Origin: Opitutus sp. GAS368 | GTDB taxonomy: Bacteria; Verrucomicrobiota; Verrucomicrobiia; Opitutales; UBA953 | Direction of reading: 5' to 3' | Assembly (NCBI GenBank): GCA_943330755.2 | Contig: CALQIY020000007.1 | Location: forward strand, 1 to 40,041 | Length of the DNA stretch: 40,041 bases | Part shown: positions 39,930-40,041 of the stretch, piece by piece | Position numbering within the stretch: position 1 is the stretch's first letter | Layout: each line of letters begins with the position of its first letter | Made by a program: the position numbers and the translations under genes | The notes under the pieces: generated by a model | Seen by the model: only the letters and a program-made list of their open reading frames with translations | The model's database searches: none | What the model was told of the DNA's origin: nothing

Positions 39930-40041
39930 ATGAGCAACGCGATCGACCAGATCCAGAAAGCCATCGCCGGCCTTGATACCCGCGCCGGCAAGTCCAACGT
40001 CGGCACCATCGTTTCCCTCGCGGACGGTGTCGCCTCCATCG
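39930..40041 (+). CDS. atpA: F1Fo ATP synthase subunit alpha, N-terminal fragment at the right edge
   Basis: Only 37 codons are present: MSNAIDQIQKAIAGLD, then VGTIVSLADGVASI, which matches the opening of alpha subunits (VGTV..V.DGIA.I). The reading frame continues beyond the window. The upstream 38-bp spacer has no SD but is AC/T-rich. Position after atpH agrees with the standard operon order. Confidence 0.9.
   Translation, partial: MSNAIDQIQKAIAGLDTRAGKSNVGTIVSLADGVASI

Overview
The window is about 40 kb of gene-dense, high-GC bacterial chromosome that is almost entirely core housekeeping DNA. I see no insertion sequence, prophage, integron or CRISPR array. A DUF5069 protein, a long Bacteroidetes-like PurF, a membrane-anchored coiled-coil/FGE-like protein, GH81 and NamZ-type hydrolases, and frequent start sites without a clear Shine-Dalgarno sequence suggest Verrucomicrobiota, perhaps an Opitutae-like lineage. 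That placement is inference from gene content only. Several features suggest closeness to the replication origin: mnmE-mnmG, two identical 16-bp parS-type palindromes (one inside mnmG, one just after it), and dnaN preceded by an intergenic region with DnaA-box-like 9-mers and an AT-rich inverted repeat.

Layout. 1-6.5 kb: lysA (partial, minus), then mnmE-mnmG, parS, and a PhoB/PhoR-like two-component pair. 6.5-10.7 kb (minus): a tightly overlapping operon ccsA/hemX-like, a short hemA, an NtrC-type regulator and a PstS-like binding protein, with tRNA-Gly(GCC) and a terminator at its 3' end. 10.8-14.9 kb (plus): DUF5069 protein, thioredoxin-like protein, low-molecular-weight phosphatase, solitary RelE-like protein, pssA, the origin-like spacer and dnaN. 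14.9-18.4 kb (minus): tyrA, an aroA-cmk fusion and plsC, overlapping by 4 bp each. 18.5-24.3 kb (plus): coiled-coil/FGE-like membrane protein, CapD/PglF-like dehydratase, purE, purK and a small membrane protein. 24.3-26.3 kb (minus): small membrane protein, prmA, purN. 26.4-27.7 kb (plus): NamZ-like exo-muramidase. 27.7-34.6 kb (minus): GH81 glucanase, aldo/keto reductase, Nudix hydrolase, an unrecognised protein with kinase-like motifs, and purF. 34.7-40 kb: Fpg-like glycosylase with a degenerate zinc finger, rsmD, rsmE (minus), pdxH and the F1Fo ATP synthase operon atpB-E-F-H-A, which runs off the right edge.

Themes. Four purine genes (purE, purK, purN, purF) lie within 7.5 kb but in three transcription units. 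Translation and RNA-modification genes recur (mnmE, mnmG, prmA, rsmD, rsmE, tRNA-Gly). Gene packing is extreme: same-strand neighbours often overlap as ATGA, and three convergent pairs abut so that their two stop codons form TGATCA.

The observations most worth following are the parS site in a loop insertion of MnmG, the Shine-Dalgarno of mnmG sitting between two competing anti-SD arms, the candidate oriC upstream of dnaN, the kinase-like protein next to purF, and the A/C-only leader plus downstream hairpin around atpE. No intergenic stretch exceeds 300 bases.
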